DNA from: Symmetrospora coprosmae
Taxonomy: Eukaryota; Basidiomycota; Cystobasidiomycetes; Symmetrosporaceae
Direction: 5' to 3'
DNA length: 64,000 bases
Assembly (NCBI GenBank): GCA_008802785.1
Contig: VUYT01000047.1
Coordinates: forward strand, 28,155-92,154
The translations under genes and the position numbers were made by a program. Positions 1-11,888 of the stretch are shown piece by piece (the stretch's first letter is position 1; the number at the start of each line of letters is the position of its first letter). The notes under the pieces are model-generated. The model worked only from the letters and a program-made list of their open reading frames with translations, ran no database searches and had not been told where the DNA came from.

Positions 1-3000
1 CCAGCGAAAACAAGGAACTTCTCCTCTGGCGCTTCCTGGATGGCCCGAATCACGTAGGCCACCTTCGTCGAAGCGATTGAAGGGAGGGTGGAGAAGTGGA
101 GAGTGCACGACATGGGCATGCGGTGATAGTCTTGCGGGGCCTTCTCGTTTCCAGTACCGCGCTTGTATGCTCCGACCGCAGCTTTGCGGGCCGACGGAGC
201 TTCGGAGGCCTCCCTGGTCCGCCGCTTGGCTGGCTTCTCGCCCTTCGCCCTCGGTCGCTCACGCTCGGCCCTCTCGTCGCTCAGACGCTTCAACTCCTTC
301 AGTGCGCTGGTGATGAGCTCCTCCTCGAAGTCCTCGCCGGATGCTACCAGCCAGTCTCCTTCTGACGCCTGCTTGCCGATAGACTGACGCAATCCCGCAA
401 TTTTCTCCCCGGTCATGTAGGCGATCGCGTCTGGCAGGTCAGGTAGCCCATCGAGCCCTGGGTTGGCAGAGGCTGGTGTGTGACCTGCCCACGCGTCGAC
501 TAGCTGCTGGCCGATTCCTCGGACTTGGTACACCATTGAGCCGGTCTGAGCGTACGCCCATAGCTCGCTGCCCGATGCCCGGAGGAGATGCTCCTGTGCA
601 CTGGTGAGCAACTGCCGGTCCGCCTCCTGCCAGCGCAGATGGGATGGCTTCTTGTCGTCCGCTTCGAAACCTTTTCGGTTGGCCTCGATGGCATGGGCAA
701 TGGCACTTTGCAGGCCATCGGAAGAGAAAAGGAGATGGGCAGCTCCTAAGTTGCTGACTAGGCTGTTGAGGGCGCCCTTCTGCTTGGCTGTATCACCGAT
801 GAACTGTTCAGCCTCTGTCACAGGTCTCTGCCAGGCGAGAACAGCGGAAGACGCGACTCACCATGGAAGAAGTAGTCTTCGTCGGTCCTCTCTGTCAGGA
901 CAGAGTTAGACGCAAACAACGCCAGTAAGGTATTGTAGGTGAGCCGCTCAAGCGGGTTGAAGTCGAGCATGACCTTCTCCCGCGTTAAGGGAGGTAGTGC
1001 GACCTCCGGCACCTGGTGGCGTACCATCGTGCGCGACAGGAATGATTGTATACCCGAAATGTCGCCTCGCGATTTGAAAGGCTCGTAGAAGACGCGCATG
1101 AAGAGCTGACTGTTGTGCTCCTCGGAGAAAGGGCGAAGGCCCATGAAAGTGGAAATGTTGGCGAGTCTTTCGAAGTCCTGCTTCTCCGAATCGCCCGAAC
1201 CGGCCGAGGGATCCGTCACGTTGGCCGAGGAGGCGTTCTCGACATCGTGTATCCCGACCAGATTCTTCGAGGGAGTTCCAGAGACTACGTAGCGCGACTC
1301 GGTGCGTAGACGCATGCAGAGCCGAACAAGTTCGCCATGTCCCGCTACCTTGTGCCTGCATGCACACAATGCAGTCAAGACAGGATTAGCGATTGCATCA
1401 TTTCTCAGTCTGCTACCAGAGGGCACTCACCCTTCATCGACAATGAGTCGTTTCCAGTACACTCCGACAAGCGGAGAGCTGCCCTTGTCGACTATCTTCT
1501 TGCAGCGACAGTCGATTGTGCGGGTGTTCTTCCGGTATGGACACTGGCAAGGAGGAGCAGCTACGGCCCGAGTGGTAACGATTTAGCCTGATGGCGGCCT
1601 ATTTTAGTGTGACTTACAACTTACTCGCAGACCAGAAGCGTCCTTCTTCGCTCCGAATCTTGGCCTCACTGATCAAGACCAGGTCAAGCTTGCACAGCTC
1701 CGCCTCGTTGGGGACGACATCGCCCTTCTCGAGCTTGATGTACTCGAGAGCGTCTTCCTTGACGTGCTTGTCTATTTCCGCCAGCCACTGTGCGACCAGG
1801 ATATCGGGGACAATGACGATCGTGGCCGCCGACAGATACACTTTGCGCTTAGTCGAGCCCACCGAGCGTGTGCCATCCCGGCCTTTCGATGGCGGCTCTT
1901 CCCAGATATACGGCAGGTCAGCCGATGAGGGTGTGTGCGTTGAGGGATCGATAGACAGCTGCTTGTAGTGCTTCGAACAGTATAGCAGGTCTAGCGTGAG
2001 ATCTTGTAGACTCGGGAAGGGGCGAGCAGCTCGCTCGCCAGGGGCGACGTCATCTTGATAGGGATTGGCCGGGGGCGCTCCTGCATCCTCGAGCCAAGGG
2101 AAGCTTTCTTGCCGCCCAGTGCGTACTGATGACACGGTACCGATTGTCGAATCCTCTAGCTCGACGTTGACCAGGCGATGTCTGGTTACGAGGATGAGCG
2201 CGAGGCAGATGCAGGTCTTGCCCGTCCCCATTCCTTCAGAAACGATCGCGCTCCGTGGCTCGAGGTAGTATGGGGCAGTCTCCCAGACGAAGTGGCCGCT
2301 GTCGAGGAAATAGGTCCGAGCGATACCGCCCGCGCCGGTGAGAGCCTGCAGCGGACGGTACGAGAGGTCTATCTGTCGTTGCGGGGCCAGCTCGCGCGAA
2401 GCCAGCTTCCACAGGCATTGCTGTATGACCAGAGTCAGCATGCGTCAAGAACAGCGAAAAAGCTATCGGGTGGTGCTGACCTTCTGGAACTCGTATAGCC
2501 GGCTGTACATGCCCTCCGGGGCATCCTCCTTGAGGATGTCGAGCAGCATCTCCTGCGCTTCGGGAGAGACTCCGCTCAGTCGTCCGATGGAAGGGTCATC
2601 GAGAGAATTGTAGACCTCGAGGAGGGAAGGCGGGGTCTGCGGGCACCATCGGCTTTAGCTTGGTTATTGACTTGTACGCGCTCTAGTGACGCACCGGGTT
2701 CCGATGGAGCAGCATTGGGGCGTCTGTATTCAGCTGGCCAGACTGCCATTCGTCGTAGTCGTAGCGCAGGTGGTGAAAGACCTTGTGCAGCGCCTTCTGC
2801 GCGACCAAGTTGTTGTGCGTGGAGCGGATCTTGAGCTTTCGCGCGACGATCTTGCTATTGAGGCCGGGCGCATCAAGCGGGACAACGTAAACGCGAAAGA
2901 GGGCGCCATGAGTGCCGCTGTGAGCATCGCCGTAATCTGAGGAGCTGGGGTTGACCAATGCGTACTCCAGTCGCAAGAAGATGTTGGTCACCACGTGGTC

Positions 3001-3405
3001 GAGCTCAGCTAGGCTGGGCACTGGCACCACAGGTGCCGCTGATTTCGGCCGAGCTGTGCTGGACTCTTCGACTGAGCTGGAGACGGAGCTTCTCTTCCTC
3101 TTGTGCCCGCGCGTGGCCGTCCCTCTGCCTTTACGCGTCGGAGTGGCACTCGCGCTGCTGCCACGCAATGCTGCCTCGCCGCTGCTGTCGAGGAGGGCAC
3201 CGGGGGCGTAGATTCGCCAAGCTGGCGATCCCAGAGACTGACTCTGCCCCTTGTGTGCCTCATCCTGCGCCGTGATGCCCTCTCCGCCCTCCTCCTCCTC
3301 CCTCGAGTCATCCACTGGCGTGACCGAATTCAGCAGCAGCGTGCCGGCCTGAATCGGGTGCGATTCCGGAATGGCCAAGCTCTCGTAGAAGCTTGAGTGA
3401 TCCAT
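1..3405 (-). CDS. SNF2-family helicase-like ATPase (C-terminus beyond left edge)
   Basis: Chromatin or DNA-repair type SNF2 ATPase. The N-terminal exon (about 3405 to 2683) is Ser/Lys rich and then conserved, ending near LLHRNPVRH. The ATPase core follows: Walker A reads SEGMGTGKT (about 2240-2215) instead of the usual DE.G.GKT, then IVIVPDILVAQWLAEI (motif Ia region), then SRYVVSGTPSKNL (about 1290-1255, motif III). The last exon runs to the edge and ends in EEKFLVFAG, the first strand of the helicase C-terminal lobe, so that lobe lies outside the window. The start is taken at the Met of MDHSSFYESL (3405); an in-frame ATG at 3588 would add 61 low-complexity residues and overlap the divergent neighbour. 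SHPRH/Irc20- or Rad5-like relatives are possible; the subfamily is not resolved. Confidence 0.8.
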
Positions 3406-3670
3406 CTGGGCGGCCGACGTGCGTGCATCTGGCGAGGGTGCGGACGGACAAGGCGGGCTGGGGCACAGTACTTTTGCTGGCAAGCGTTGAAGGAGAGAGC
3501 TGAAGAGAGAGAGAGAGCTCGCCGGATGTGAGCCGGGCTGCTCGAGCGCGCACGAGACTCGATCGGGTCCTCGACAGCTCGCCGTCATGCTCTTGCTTCA
3601 TCTCGCACTTGCTCGCTATCTACAGCAGAGCAGGAGGGTTGTCCTGAAAGCTACAACTTCCTCCGATATT

Positions 3671-4525
3671 ATGCCCTGGCCACTGTCTAGCTCTACCCCC
3701 GCGAGAGCCAAACCCGCAACTGGACCTCGGGACCACCTAGGAGACGGCCTCTCCGCACTGCAGCTCGAGGACCGCGATGACCATGCAGCAGGGAACGCGT
3801 CGATGCACGATCGTCGCGGTGGATCCCTGGACATTTCGCGTCCCTTAACCAACTATCACGTCGCGGCCGTCCTCGAGAACAAGAAGGCAAGACGATCCTC
3901 GTTCCCTCGGTTAGCGATGCCTTCTTGGCGGACGGGTCCCGCAAGCAGCCCTGGGTCGTCTCGCAGCGGGAAGCAGCTCGAAGACGAACAAGACGTCGTT
4001 GAGCTGCAGACAGGGCACGGGACGCCTTTTTCGGCAAACGGCCTTCGAGGCGGCTTTGCCCCAGACGAAGGCTCGCTGTACTCATCCCGAGGGAGCAGCA
4101 TCAGGAGCGCCAGTATCCGTTCCAGCTTCTACAACGGGGATGATGCAGAGCAGGAGGACGATGGCGAAGGCGCATCGCTCGACACCGGGCACTCGAGCAG
4201 AACTCGCGTCTTCGTTTCGCCAGGCCTGACCCCAGTCGACAGCGGGTTCGCTGACTTTGGCCCGGATAGCGTCGTCCCGCAAGCGGAGGAAGCGAAGGAG
4301 ATGCCACCTTCCCCGGGCGTGTCGAAGCGCAGATCGAAAGGGTGGTTCTCCTTCTCGAATCCAGTGAAGGAGGAGGCAGACGAAGCCGTCGTCGAGGCGC
4401 CTAGGGAGTCTGTCGCCCACTCGTCCGTCTCCACACCGCTCAAGAAGAGTCGCTTGGGCTTCAATATCGCGGGAAGGAAGAGAGGGGATTCAGAGGTGTC
4501 GATGAAGGATATTGTGGACCTCTGA
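3671..4525 (+). CDS. Hypothetical disordered protein
   Basis: One uninterrupted frame of 284 residues from MPWPLSSSTP to SMKDIVDL. An in-frame ATG at 3587 would add 28 residues but overlaps the 5' end of the divergent SNF2 gene. The protein is rich in Ser, Arg, Glu and Gly with clusters such as SSRGSSIRSASIRSS and an acidic patch DDAEQEDDGEG. It has no signal peptide or membrane helix, and no domain that I recognise. Several RRS/RKS and SP sites could be phosphorylated. The length of the open frame and biased composition support a real gene, but the function is unknown. It shares a short promoter with the SNF2 gene. Confidence 0.55.
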   Translation: MPWPLSSSTPARAKPATGPRDHLGDGLSALQLEDRDDHAAGNASMHDRRGGSLDISRPLTNYHVAAVLENKKARRSSFPRLAMPSWRTGPASSPGSSRSGKQLEDEQDVVELQTGHGTPFSANGLRGGFAPDEGSLYSSRGSSIRSASIRSSFYNGDDAEQEDDGEGASLDTGHSSRTRVFVSPGLTPVDSGFADFGPDSVVPQAEEAKEMPPSPGVSKRRSKGWFSFSNPVKEEADEAVVEAPRESVAHSSVSTPLKKSRLGFNIAGRKRGDSEVSMKDIVDL

Positions 4526-5499
4526 AGGGAACTGAGAAGGTGGGTGACCGGGCAGCTCAGATGGTACGCGACGCGTAAAGTCTGCTGACATGGGCTGCCT
4601 CAGGAGTTTTTCGGCGTTGCGGTACCTGTGGATTATTATGGCATGCACAGGTAATACAGACTAGTAGATAGCTAACGGCGACAATTCCTTGTGTAGCGAA
4701 ACTCGATAGGGCGTATCAGTCGGCGTTCAGAGGCTAGATACGTGCGATGTGCTGGTAGAGAAGGCAGAGCGCGCTCGGTGTCGAGCTGTGCGCTGCCTGT
4801 TGACCCTTGGAACACTTAAATCAGGCTACGTGGGGCTTCCGCGGCGTGCGGCTTTGCAAGCGTCTCTACGATAGACGGACACAGCCGGTTCAAGCCCAAT
4901 TGGCAGATGAAGTATCCTTGCTTTGATGAATATATACGTACTCACACCCGGCGCGCACTGCAGAGAAACTCAACCGCTATGCCCGAGTAAGCTTAATTGG
5001 CTTTCTTTTGCTGTGCTGTGGATCTTGTCCTGACATCAAGTATCCATCATTTAAGGTGGTCTAAGGTTCGTTAACCCCGGATAAGCCTACAGCAATATCA
5101 CCTACTTACATTCGTAGGATCTTCAGGGGCCTGCCTTGAATACGCACAATGTGCTTGCTAGCAGGTGTCATTTTGACGCGCATGTTCGAACCATGTTGGC
5201 GGTGCTTTTTTGCGCGGTTCAGCCTCTGCGCACAAGCTTCTGTTTACTAGCACCAAGCTTCCCTTTTGCTCCAGCTCCTGCGTCGTAGACCGTCTGGTGT
5301 TTCCCCATTCTGCATGTGGCGCTCCTACGTACTCACCCGTTCCTGGACCTGTGCCCGTGCCTGGTGCCTGAGCCCGACCCCAGGCCGGCCGAAAGTTCGG
5401 CTGGATCCCGAACTCGCCGTCGCCCGCCGACGTGATCGACTGCGAACGAGCACGCGGTCATTGCCATTCAGAGCACGAGTTGCCTCTGCTCCACTCTAG
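4526..5499. other. Intergenic, no gene seen (974 nt)
   Basis: Lies between the disordered-protein gene and the aminopeptidase gene, both on the plus strand. It is more AT-rich than the flanking coding sequence and has stops in all frames, apart from an open stretch at 5266-5499 just before the aminopeptidase start that is probably 5' UTR. Two motifs like tRNA B boxes (near 4889 and 5187) lack a matching A box and acceptor stem. Confidence 0.6.
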
Positions 5500-5526
5500 A
5501 TGCACATCACCAGGAGCCTAGCTACA

Positions 5527-7281
5527 ATGTCCAGAGGTCTCCTACTCGCAGTCAAGCCGGACGGCTCCACCTTCTCGTCCGAGGTCGCCAGCCTCAAGGG
5601 CACCGACGTCAGCGCCCTCTGGAAGGCCAGCAACGCGAAGCCGCGACCTGGAGAGATCCGCCTGTTCTACGGGCAGGGAGAGAACAAGGACACCACGCTC
5701 GCACTCGTCGGTGCTGGCAAGACCGAGAACCTTGACAAGAACGCACTGCTGGAAAGGAGCCGGATCGTCGCGGCCACTGGTATCAAGGCCCTCCGCGAGG
5801 CAGGATGCACCGAGGTGGGTCAGGGCAACCCCTTGTATAAACGGCCACATCGCTGACATCCCATCCAATTGCTCAGGTCGCCGTTGAGACTGGTTCCGCA
5901 TCCGGTCTGGACGCCCACGCCGCTGCAACCGGCATCAACCTCGCTCTGCACAAGTTCGACTGGAAGACCAGCAAGTCCGACAAGGAGAAGAAGACGCCCG
6001 TCAGCGTCAGCTCAAGTGGCGGGTCTGATGCATCGTCGTTCAAGGACGGCGGCAAGACGCTCGACTGGGCGACCGGCAGCCTGTACTCGACATCGCAGAA
6101 CCTCGCCAGGGAGCTCATGGAGACACCCGCCAACCTGATGACGCCGACCGTCTTTGCTGAGCGTGCAAAGAAGGAGTTCGAGGGCCTTGAGAACGTCACC
6201 GTCAACATCCACGATGAAGGTGAGCATGTCCCATGTCGCTCCGAATTAGACCCCGGATTGACGCGCCTCTCCCACAGCCTGGGCCCGAGAGAAGGGCATG
6301 CGAACCTTCCTCTCGGTCGCTGCCGGGACTGAGGAGCCCGCCAAGTTCCTCGAGATCATCTACAAGGGCGCCGAGAACGCCTCAGACACCGACGTCTCGC
6401 TCGTCGGCAAGGGCATCACCTTTGACAGCGGTGGCATCTCGCTCAAGCCAGGAGCTGACATGAAGGCCATGCGAGCCGACATGGGCGGAGCGGCGACCGT
6501 TGTCTCGACTGCGCTCGCTGTCGCAAAGCTCCAGCTCCCCATCAACATGGTCACCGTCACCCCGCTCACAGAGAACATGCCGTCCGGCCACGCCACCAAG
6601 CCCGGAGACATCATTACCGCCATGAGCGGCAAGACAATCGAGGTCGACAACACCGATGCAGAGGGACGACTTGTCCTCGCCGATGCCCTCTACTACTCCA
6701 CGACCGTCTACAAGCCGAAGGTGGTCATCGACGTCGCCACCTTGACCGGAGCCATGATGATCGCACTTGGCGATGTCTATGCCGGCGCTTTCGTGACCAG
6801 GTGAGCCTCGCGTTCTTGCAGCTTGAAAAGCATGTCTAACATCATATTCACTCAGCGACAAGCTCTGGACAGATCTCAACACCGCCGCGCAGGCCGAGCA
6901 CGACGAGATGTGGCGAATGCCCTTCCACAAGAGTTACCTCGAGTACATCAACAAGACCGGGGCTGATTTGGTCAACACAGGTGGAAGGCCTGGGTCAGTC
7001 ATGATGCCGACCCTGTCAACGGACCCACAGTGCCATGCTGACATTGTCGCCATTCCAGCGGATCCTGCACTGCGGCCATCTTTCTGAAGGAATTCGTCGC
7101 AGGTCTCGAGCCTGAAGAGGGTCATGAGCAGGACGAGCCCAAAATCGAGTACGCTCACATTGACATTGCCGGTGTTATGAGCCTCAGTCACGCCGCACAG
7201 GCGTACGACACCAAGCAGATGAGCGGCAAGCCTGTCCGAGCTTTGATCGAGTACCTCCGAAGGCGCGCTTACAATCTGTAG
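5527..7281 (+). CDS. Leucyl aminopeptidase, peptidase family M17
   Basis: Zinc/manganese exopeptidase that removes N-terminal residues, usually cytosolic. Five exons keep phase: 5527-5814, 5877-6219, 6278-6800, 6856-6993, 7059-7281, giving 504 residues, the normal M17 size. The N-terminal M17 domain starts with [15 protein letters not shown]. The catalytic domain carries [10 protein letters not shown] (Lys and Asp metal ligands), MRADMGGAA (Asp) and the family signature NTDAEGRL (Asp, Glu, Arg), followed by DVATLTGA. It ends [29 protein letters not shown]. An in-frame ATG at 5500 would add nine residues; MSRG at 5527 looks more natural. No signal peptide is evident. Confidence 0.93.
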
Positions 7282-7734
7282 AGTAGCTGCATGGTGGTCG
7301 AATCTGGTAGTCTAGAAATACATGCAATGAGAAGCAGACCAAGGCGCGTAATGAGCGGACGTAGGGCTCGGTGGATTCTGCCGGAGGTGCACGCAGTGCC
7401 GGTCGCGTCCAATGCGACAGCCATTTGATGAGCTCCGATTGCTGCAAACCGGATCGTCTCGCATTTTCGCTGGGGCCTGCTAGACCCTCCTCCGCATGGT
7501 CGCTTCGCAAGGCTATGGACCCGGCGGAACGGGTCGGTGCGCTGACCGTTGCGATCAAAGGCCAAAGCCAAAACGCGGAGATGCGCCGACTCTCGAGCAG
7601 CTTGACTCTCCTTCGCACCCTTCGCGAAGGCGTCACTACCTGCCCCGTGCTACGTATCTCGCATATTGTAGCGTTGCATCTGCCCTTTGCGCTGAGCCAC
7701 ACCTAAGCGCGAGCGGCGAGGCGCCTCCGACACC
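7282..7734. other. Intergenic spacer (453 nt)
   Basis: Between the aminopeptidase stop and the next plus-strand start. It should hold the 3' UTR of the former and the promoter and 5' UTR of the latter. No gene, RNA or repeat was recognised. Confidence 0.5.
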
Positions 7735-10374
7735 ATGGACCCGCCGGGGCTCACCAAAGAACAGCTCGCTGCCATCGAAGCGCGTGTCGCAACGGAGATT
7801 GCTGCAAAGCTCAACAACCTCGGCTTCACCGAAGCTGCAGCTGCTGCCGCGGACTCCAGTCGCACGAACGCTACATCATCGAAAGCGCAACTGCAGGCAC
7901 GGGTCGACCCGGACTCGGAGGCAGAGTGGGAGGATGAGCGCGACGACGACAGCGACGTTTTGCCGGAGCTTGAGAGCCAAGGCGAGCCCGACAGTGACCC
8001 AGATTTGCCTGACCTTGTTGCCGAGGACGACGCGCAGAAGGCAGTCCTCACCGACGAGCTGCCAGACCTCGAGGGTAGCGACGAGATGCCAGGGCTGGTG
8101 GGCCCATCAGACGCGAGTGACAGCGAGGGAATGTCTGGGCTCGAGGAAGAGGAATTCGTGCGCGAGCCTTCATCTGCTCAATTCTATGCGCGGCAGAAGC
8201 AGCAGCAGCCGGAACGCCGTGGCCCGTCCACCTCTACGAATGTGCGAGCTGCCCCGCAGCAGATACCAAAGCACAGTCAGTGCCACCCTATCTCTGACGT
8301 AGACTAGAGTAATACATATGCTGAGGATGGTTGCCGGCACCTTGCAGATGCACCCGCCGCAACATTCAAGCCTGCGGGGACAGTGGACAACGCTGAGGGC
8401 CAGCAGAGCAAGAAGAAGAAGAAAAAGAGCAAAGGGAAAAAGAAGAGCAAGGAAACCGCACTCAAGATCGTACCAAACCTCGCCCACCTCCCGGAGAAGG
8501 TCCTCGGCCGCATCATCGAGCACCTCCGGGTCGTGTGCGCTCCTCCTCGACGTCCTCCTGGCAGCGAGCCTAGGCTCTTGGGACCACATCTCAGGAAGTC
8601 CCCCGAGCGGCTCCCAGGCTCGCTCGTTGAGCGGCGGCTGCGAGCTGGACTCGAGTTTCAGCAAGCCTCTGCTGCGCTATCGCTCACTTGTCGCTCCCTC
8701 CGCTTGGCCGGCCAGCGTCCACTGCTGCACACACTCACTTTTGATAGCTCGACACCTATGAAGGAAGTACGGTATTTCGTCAGCAGAATTCGCGAGGGCA
8801 ATCCCAGCATTTGCCGGCTCGTTCGGACCGTACACTACGTGGTCACTGGCGGCCTCCACCAGGACGCGGTGATTTTCTCCCAGCTGTTGAAGCAGTGCTG
8901 CAATCTCGTCACTTTGCAAGTGGACGCCTCCCTTCTCGATCGCAGCATTGTGGACGCCTGCCCTCCCGTTCGCGACATTGGGGAGCGTTCCGGCCCAACG
9001 GTCGGGAAGACAATAGGGCGGGACAAGGGCAGGCAGGAATTCGCGAAGGTGATGGCCCTCCTTCATACGTCCAAGCAGATCCCAGAGGTCGTCATCTCCA
9101 ACTTCTCTCTGTGGCAAGCAGGCGTACTTCCACCGCGGCCGCTGCGATCTCTCACTTTCGACTTTCAGGTCGGACCCGGTGCAACTCCTTTCGACCTGAT
9201 GCGCTTAATGACCCCCGAAACAGGCCTATTGAGTGCCGAGCACGTCACCCTCCGCAACATTGTTTGCTTCAAAGACTCCGAGAAAGCAGCAGCAGGCGAA
9301 TACCGCAGCAGGCTAAACCTCGCGTTCAGGAACGCTCTGGCAAAAGAGAGTCTCCAAGCGGGCGAAAGCGGCTCGGCCCAGGATACCCTCTGGTTACTGA
9401 ACAAGCCTAAAAGCGTGTCTCTCGAGAGGTGCAGACTGTCGCTCCCGGCGTTGCAGAAATTTTTCGACGCGCCAGTCGCGACATCTCTCACGACCCTGCA
9501 TCTGCACGAGATCATTCAGAGCTTGCTCCCAGGCCTCCGGGCCGCCTCAAAGCCGAAATTCGCCTTCGACCGCCTCCGAAATCTCCAGCATCTGCGCTTG
9601 GGTACCATTGGAAAGGGCATCATCGATGGCGTTCCAGCCCGCCTCGCATCAGTTACATTCACCGTCGCAAATTGCCACGAGGCGCAGTCATGGCTCGAGA
9701 AAGCCGTCCGAGGCAAGTCAGGCTACAGCGGTATGATGCGCCTGCCTGCCAAGTGCATCATTAAGGTCTGCCCGCGCATCGCACTGCGCAAGATGGACGG
9801 GCCGGAGAATGTCGGAGATGTGGAGGTCCCAGACAGCTGGAAATGGATACAGAAGGAGGCTGCAGGATTGGATGCCACCTTGGCAAAGCTCCGACGCAAG
9901 TGCATCCCGATGACTTTCGCTCTGGCTCTAGAGGAGGGCGCTCGGTACTTCAGGTCGGACATCTACCGGTGGCTTGCGCGACGGGGCGAGGAGGAGCCAT
10001 CCAAAGGCGCCAAGCGCAACTACATGTGGGGCGAGTTGGCGGAACTCAGTCTCGACGACGAAGAGCGCTTCATGCTGGCTTCAGAGGGGGAAGAGGAGGC
10101 GGAGAGTCAGACAATTCAGGAGGCCCACACGGCGGGCGCGAAAGGTGCAGGAGCCGAGGTGGGGAAGAGCAGAACGGACAATCACGCTGAGCTCAAGGAG
10201 GTTACCGGAGCCAAAGGTGGGGAGTTGGACCAGCAGCACGGCAATGCAGGAGCACCACAAGAGAACACCCAGGCCTCGGAGATGGTTGAGGCAACCGTCG
10301 AGAAGGACCAAGAGGGAGGACTCCCAGCCGCTGTTGACCCCGACGCTCCGTGGTCTTGGAGTGATGAGGAGTAG
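7735..10374 (+). CDS. F-box-like protein with acidic N-terminus
   Basis: Two exons, 7735-8275 and 8348-10374, encode 855 residues. The first exon is acidic, with repeated D/E-L-P-DL units (VLPELES, PDLPDLV, DELPDLEG, EEMPGL-like). The second opens with a Lys run (KKKKKKSKGKKKSK), then an F-box-like segment IVPNLAHLPEKVLGRIIEHL, continuing after an Arg/Pro insertion with ASAALSLTCRSLRLAGQRPLLHTL. The long middle has Leu-rich repeat-like spacing (SLTTLHLHEII, NLQHLRLGTIG) typical of fungal F-box proteins that select substrates for SCF ubiquitin ligases. The C-terminal 130 residues are acidic and disordered, ending APWSWSDEE. The F-box is split and weak, so the role as an SCF adaptor is inference. 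Confidence 0.75.
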
Positions 10375-10612
10375 GCTACATCGCCCGAGGTAGCAAAGCG
10401 CAAGGGCTGAACGGGCTCGGAGAACCAACGAAGACGTCGCAAGCGCGCATAAAGGCTATAGATCAGCTACACGAAGGGTGGTCCGGTGGTCTCGTCTTGC
10501 AGCGCAGTCCGATGATTCGGGATGGCAACATCCGCATGCCAGCTTGAAAGCAACGGTATGGAAGGCAACAGTAATTGAGTTGACTGCATCATAGGCACAC
10601 TTTCCTGATCCA

Positions 10613-11888
10613 TTACACAACGGTCAGAGCCGGCTTGCGCTTCCTGCTGACAATCTCCTTGACCTTTGGGTCGTACACGCCAATCGCCAGGGACTTGCTC
10701 AGTGTGGGGATAGTTTTGATGGCAGTCCACTTGCCAACCTCGGTAAAGTCGCCTTTACGCTGGAAGACGTAGTTCTGCGTACCACGAGAAGAGGCCTCAG
10801 CGCCTGAGACCCGATTTGCAAGTGATTGTACCCCATCCGCACTCACCTCGGTCACAGGGGTCGGCTGCGCATGCGAGCCGCGCACGAGTGCACCCTGTCC
10901 ATCACGCGTCTCGAGGCTCTGCGTGCTCTCGATCCGTGCCGCCATCTGCAGAACGGGCTCATTCTTTGTAAACTCCATCTGGCGCATCGACGTGATTGTG
11001 AACCCTTTCATGGCGCCAAAGCGCCAGCTGTGCGAGAGTGCTTTCGACTGTGCAAGCAGGTCGGCTGTCTCTAGCTCGCGGTAGAGGCGCTGGGAGACCC
11101 TCCCTTCCAACGATGCGAGGCCGCCGTTCCTGAGGAGTACGGAAAGAGGTCTATCAGCATTGCCGGATGCCACGCGGGTGTGCGCGTACACTTACGATGC
11201 TTGTGCTGCGCAAATGTCCTTGTACAACGGGATGAGCTCGTCCGTGACTGTCTTGCGTAGCTTCTTGTTCATGAAATACGGCCTCCAGCCAAAGACTTCC
11301 TTGCCTCTGTGCGTGCATGGGGTGCGACAGAAACCAGTCTGACAGGGTCCAGGAATGAGACAGGACCAGGTGAAGGTGACTTACGCCTGGAAGGACTGAT
11401 ACCGATTGAGGAGCTTCACCCATGTCCACGTTAGCCAGTCGAGGGTGAAGGGCGTAAAGCCGGGGCGTTTTGGAGGGACGAAGAGGGCTGCGTGGCGTAA
11501 GGAGCGTTAGTCTGCGAGCCGGAGAACCAATACGGCAGACGTGCGCGCACCGAAAGGGACGTCTTGATCTTGCTGAAGAGTGTCAGAGGGTGTAGATGGG
11601 GTTTCAGCTCGGCCGGTCACGCTCGTCACGAGCTGGGCATCTTCCTCCTCCGAGTCCGCGCGGGAGGTATGGCCCACCCACCTTGAGCGCATTCTTTGAC
11701 TTTCTGTTCTCTGCCCGCTCCATCATTTCCATCTGCTTCTTCATCCATTGCCCTCCCTGCTGCTCTCCTGCTGTGCTCTTGTTGCTCCGTTCTGGCGCAA
11801 TAGTCGAGGCGAATCGTGCATTGCGCCGCCGCCATGCAGGGCGAGCTGCCACACGGACGCGAGCTGCAACGGGCGATAAAAGCGTCAT
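10613..11888 (-). CDS. Mitochondrial Tim44-domain protein, mL45/Mba1-like
   Basis: Likely mitoribosomal protein or inner-membrane ribosome receptor. The N-terminus MTLLSPVAARVRVAARPAWRR is an Arg-rich, acid-free presequence, followed by a helix QWMKKQMEMMERAENRKSK. Later exons give LFVPPKRPGFTPFTLDW, EVFGWRPYFMNKKLRKTV and a conserved block LYRELETADLLAQSKALSHSW, then a predicted beta-sheet region in the style of Tim44/mL45 domains (WRFGAMKGFTITSMRQMEF). The last exon (11191-10613 part) contains a Gln/Ser-rich insert and ends RKRKPALTVV. At least four exons; the first ends at 11682. The choice between mL45 and Mba1 cannot be made by eye. Confidence 0.72.

Noticed and set aside
4870-4915. Sequence GGTTCAAGCCC resembling a tRNA B box
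   Set aside because: The would-be T stem does not pair and there is no A box or complementary acceptor arm within 100 nt upstream.
5165-5215. TTCGAAC loop on a short CATG stem followed by a run of six T, like a tRNA 3' half
   Set aside because: The sequence that would pair with the 3' acceptor arm is missing upstream, no A box is present, and the CATG/CATG stem is a palindrome.
8318-8761. Arg/Ser-rich plus-strand frame overlapping the F-box gene
   Set aside because: It is an out-of-frame reading of the Lys-rich and F-box part of the real gene, whose two exons join in phase.
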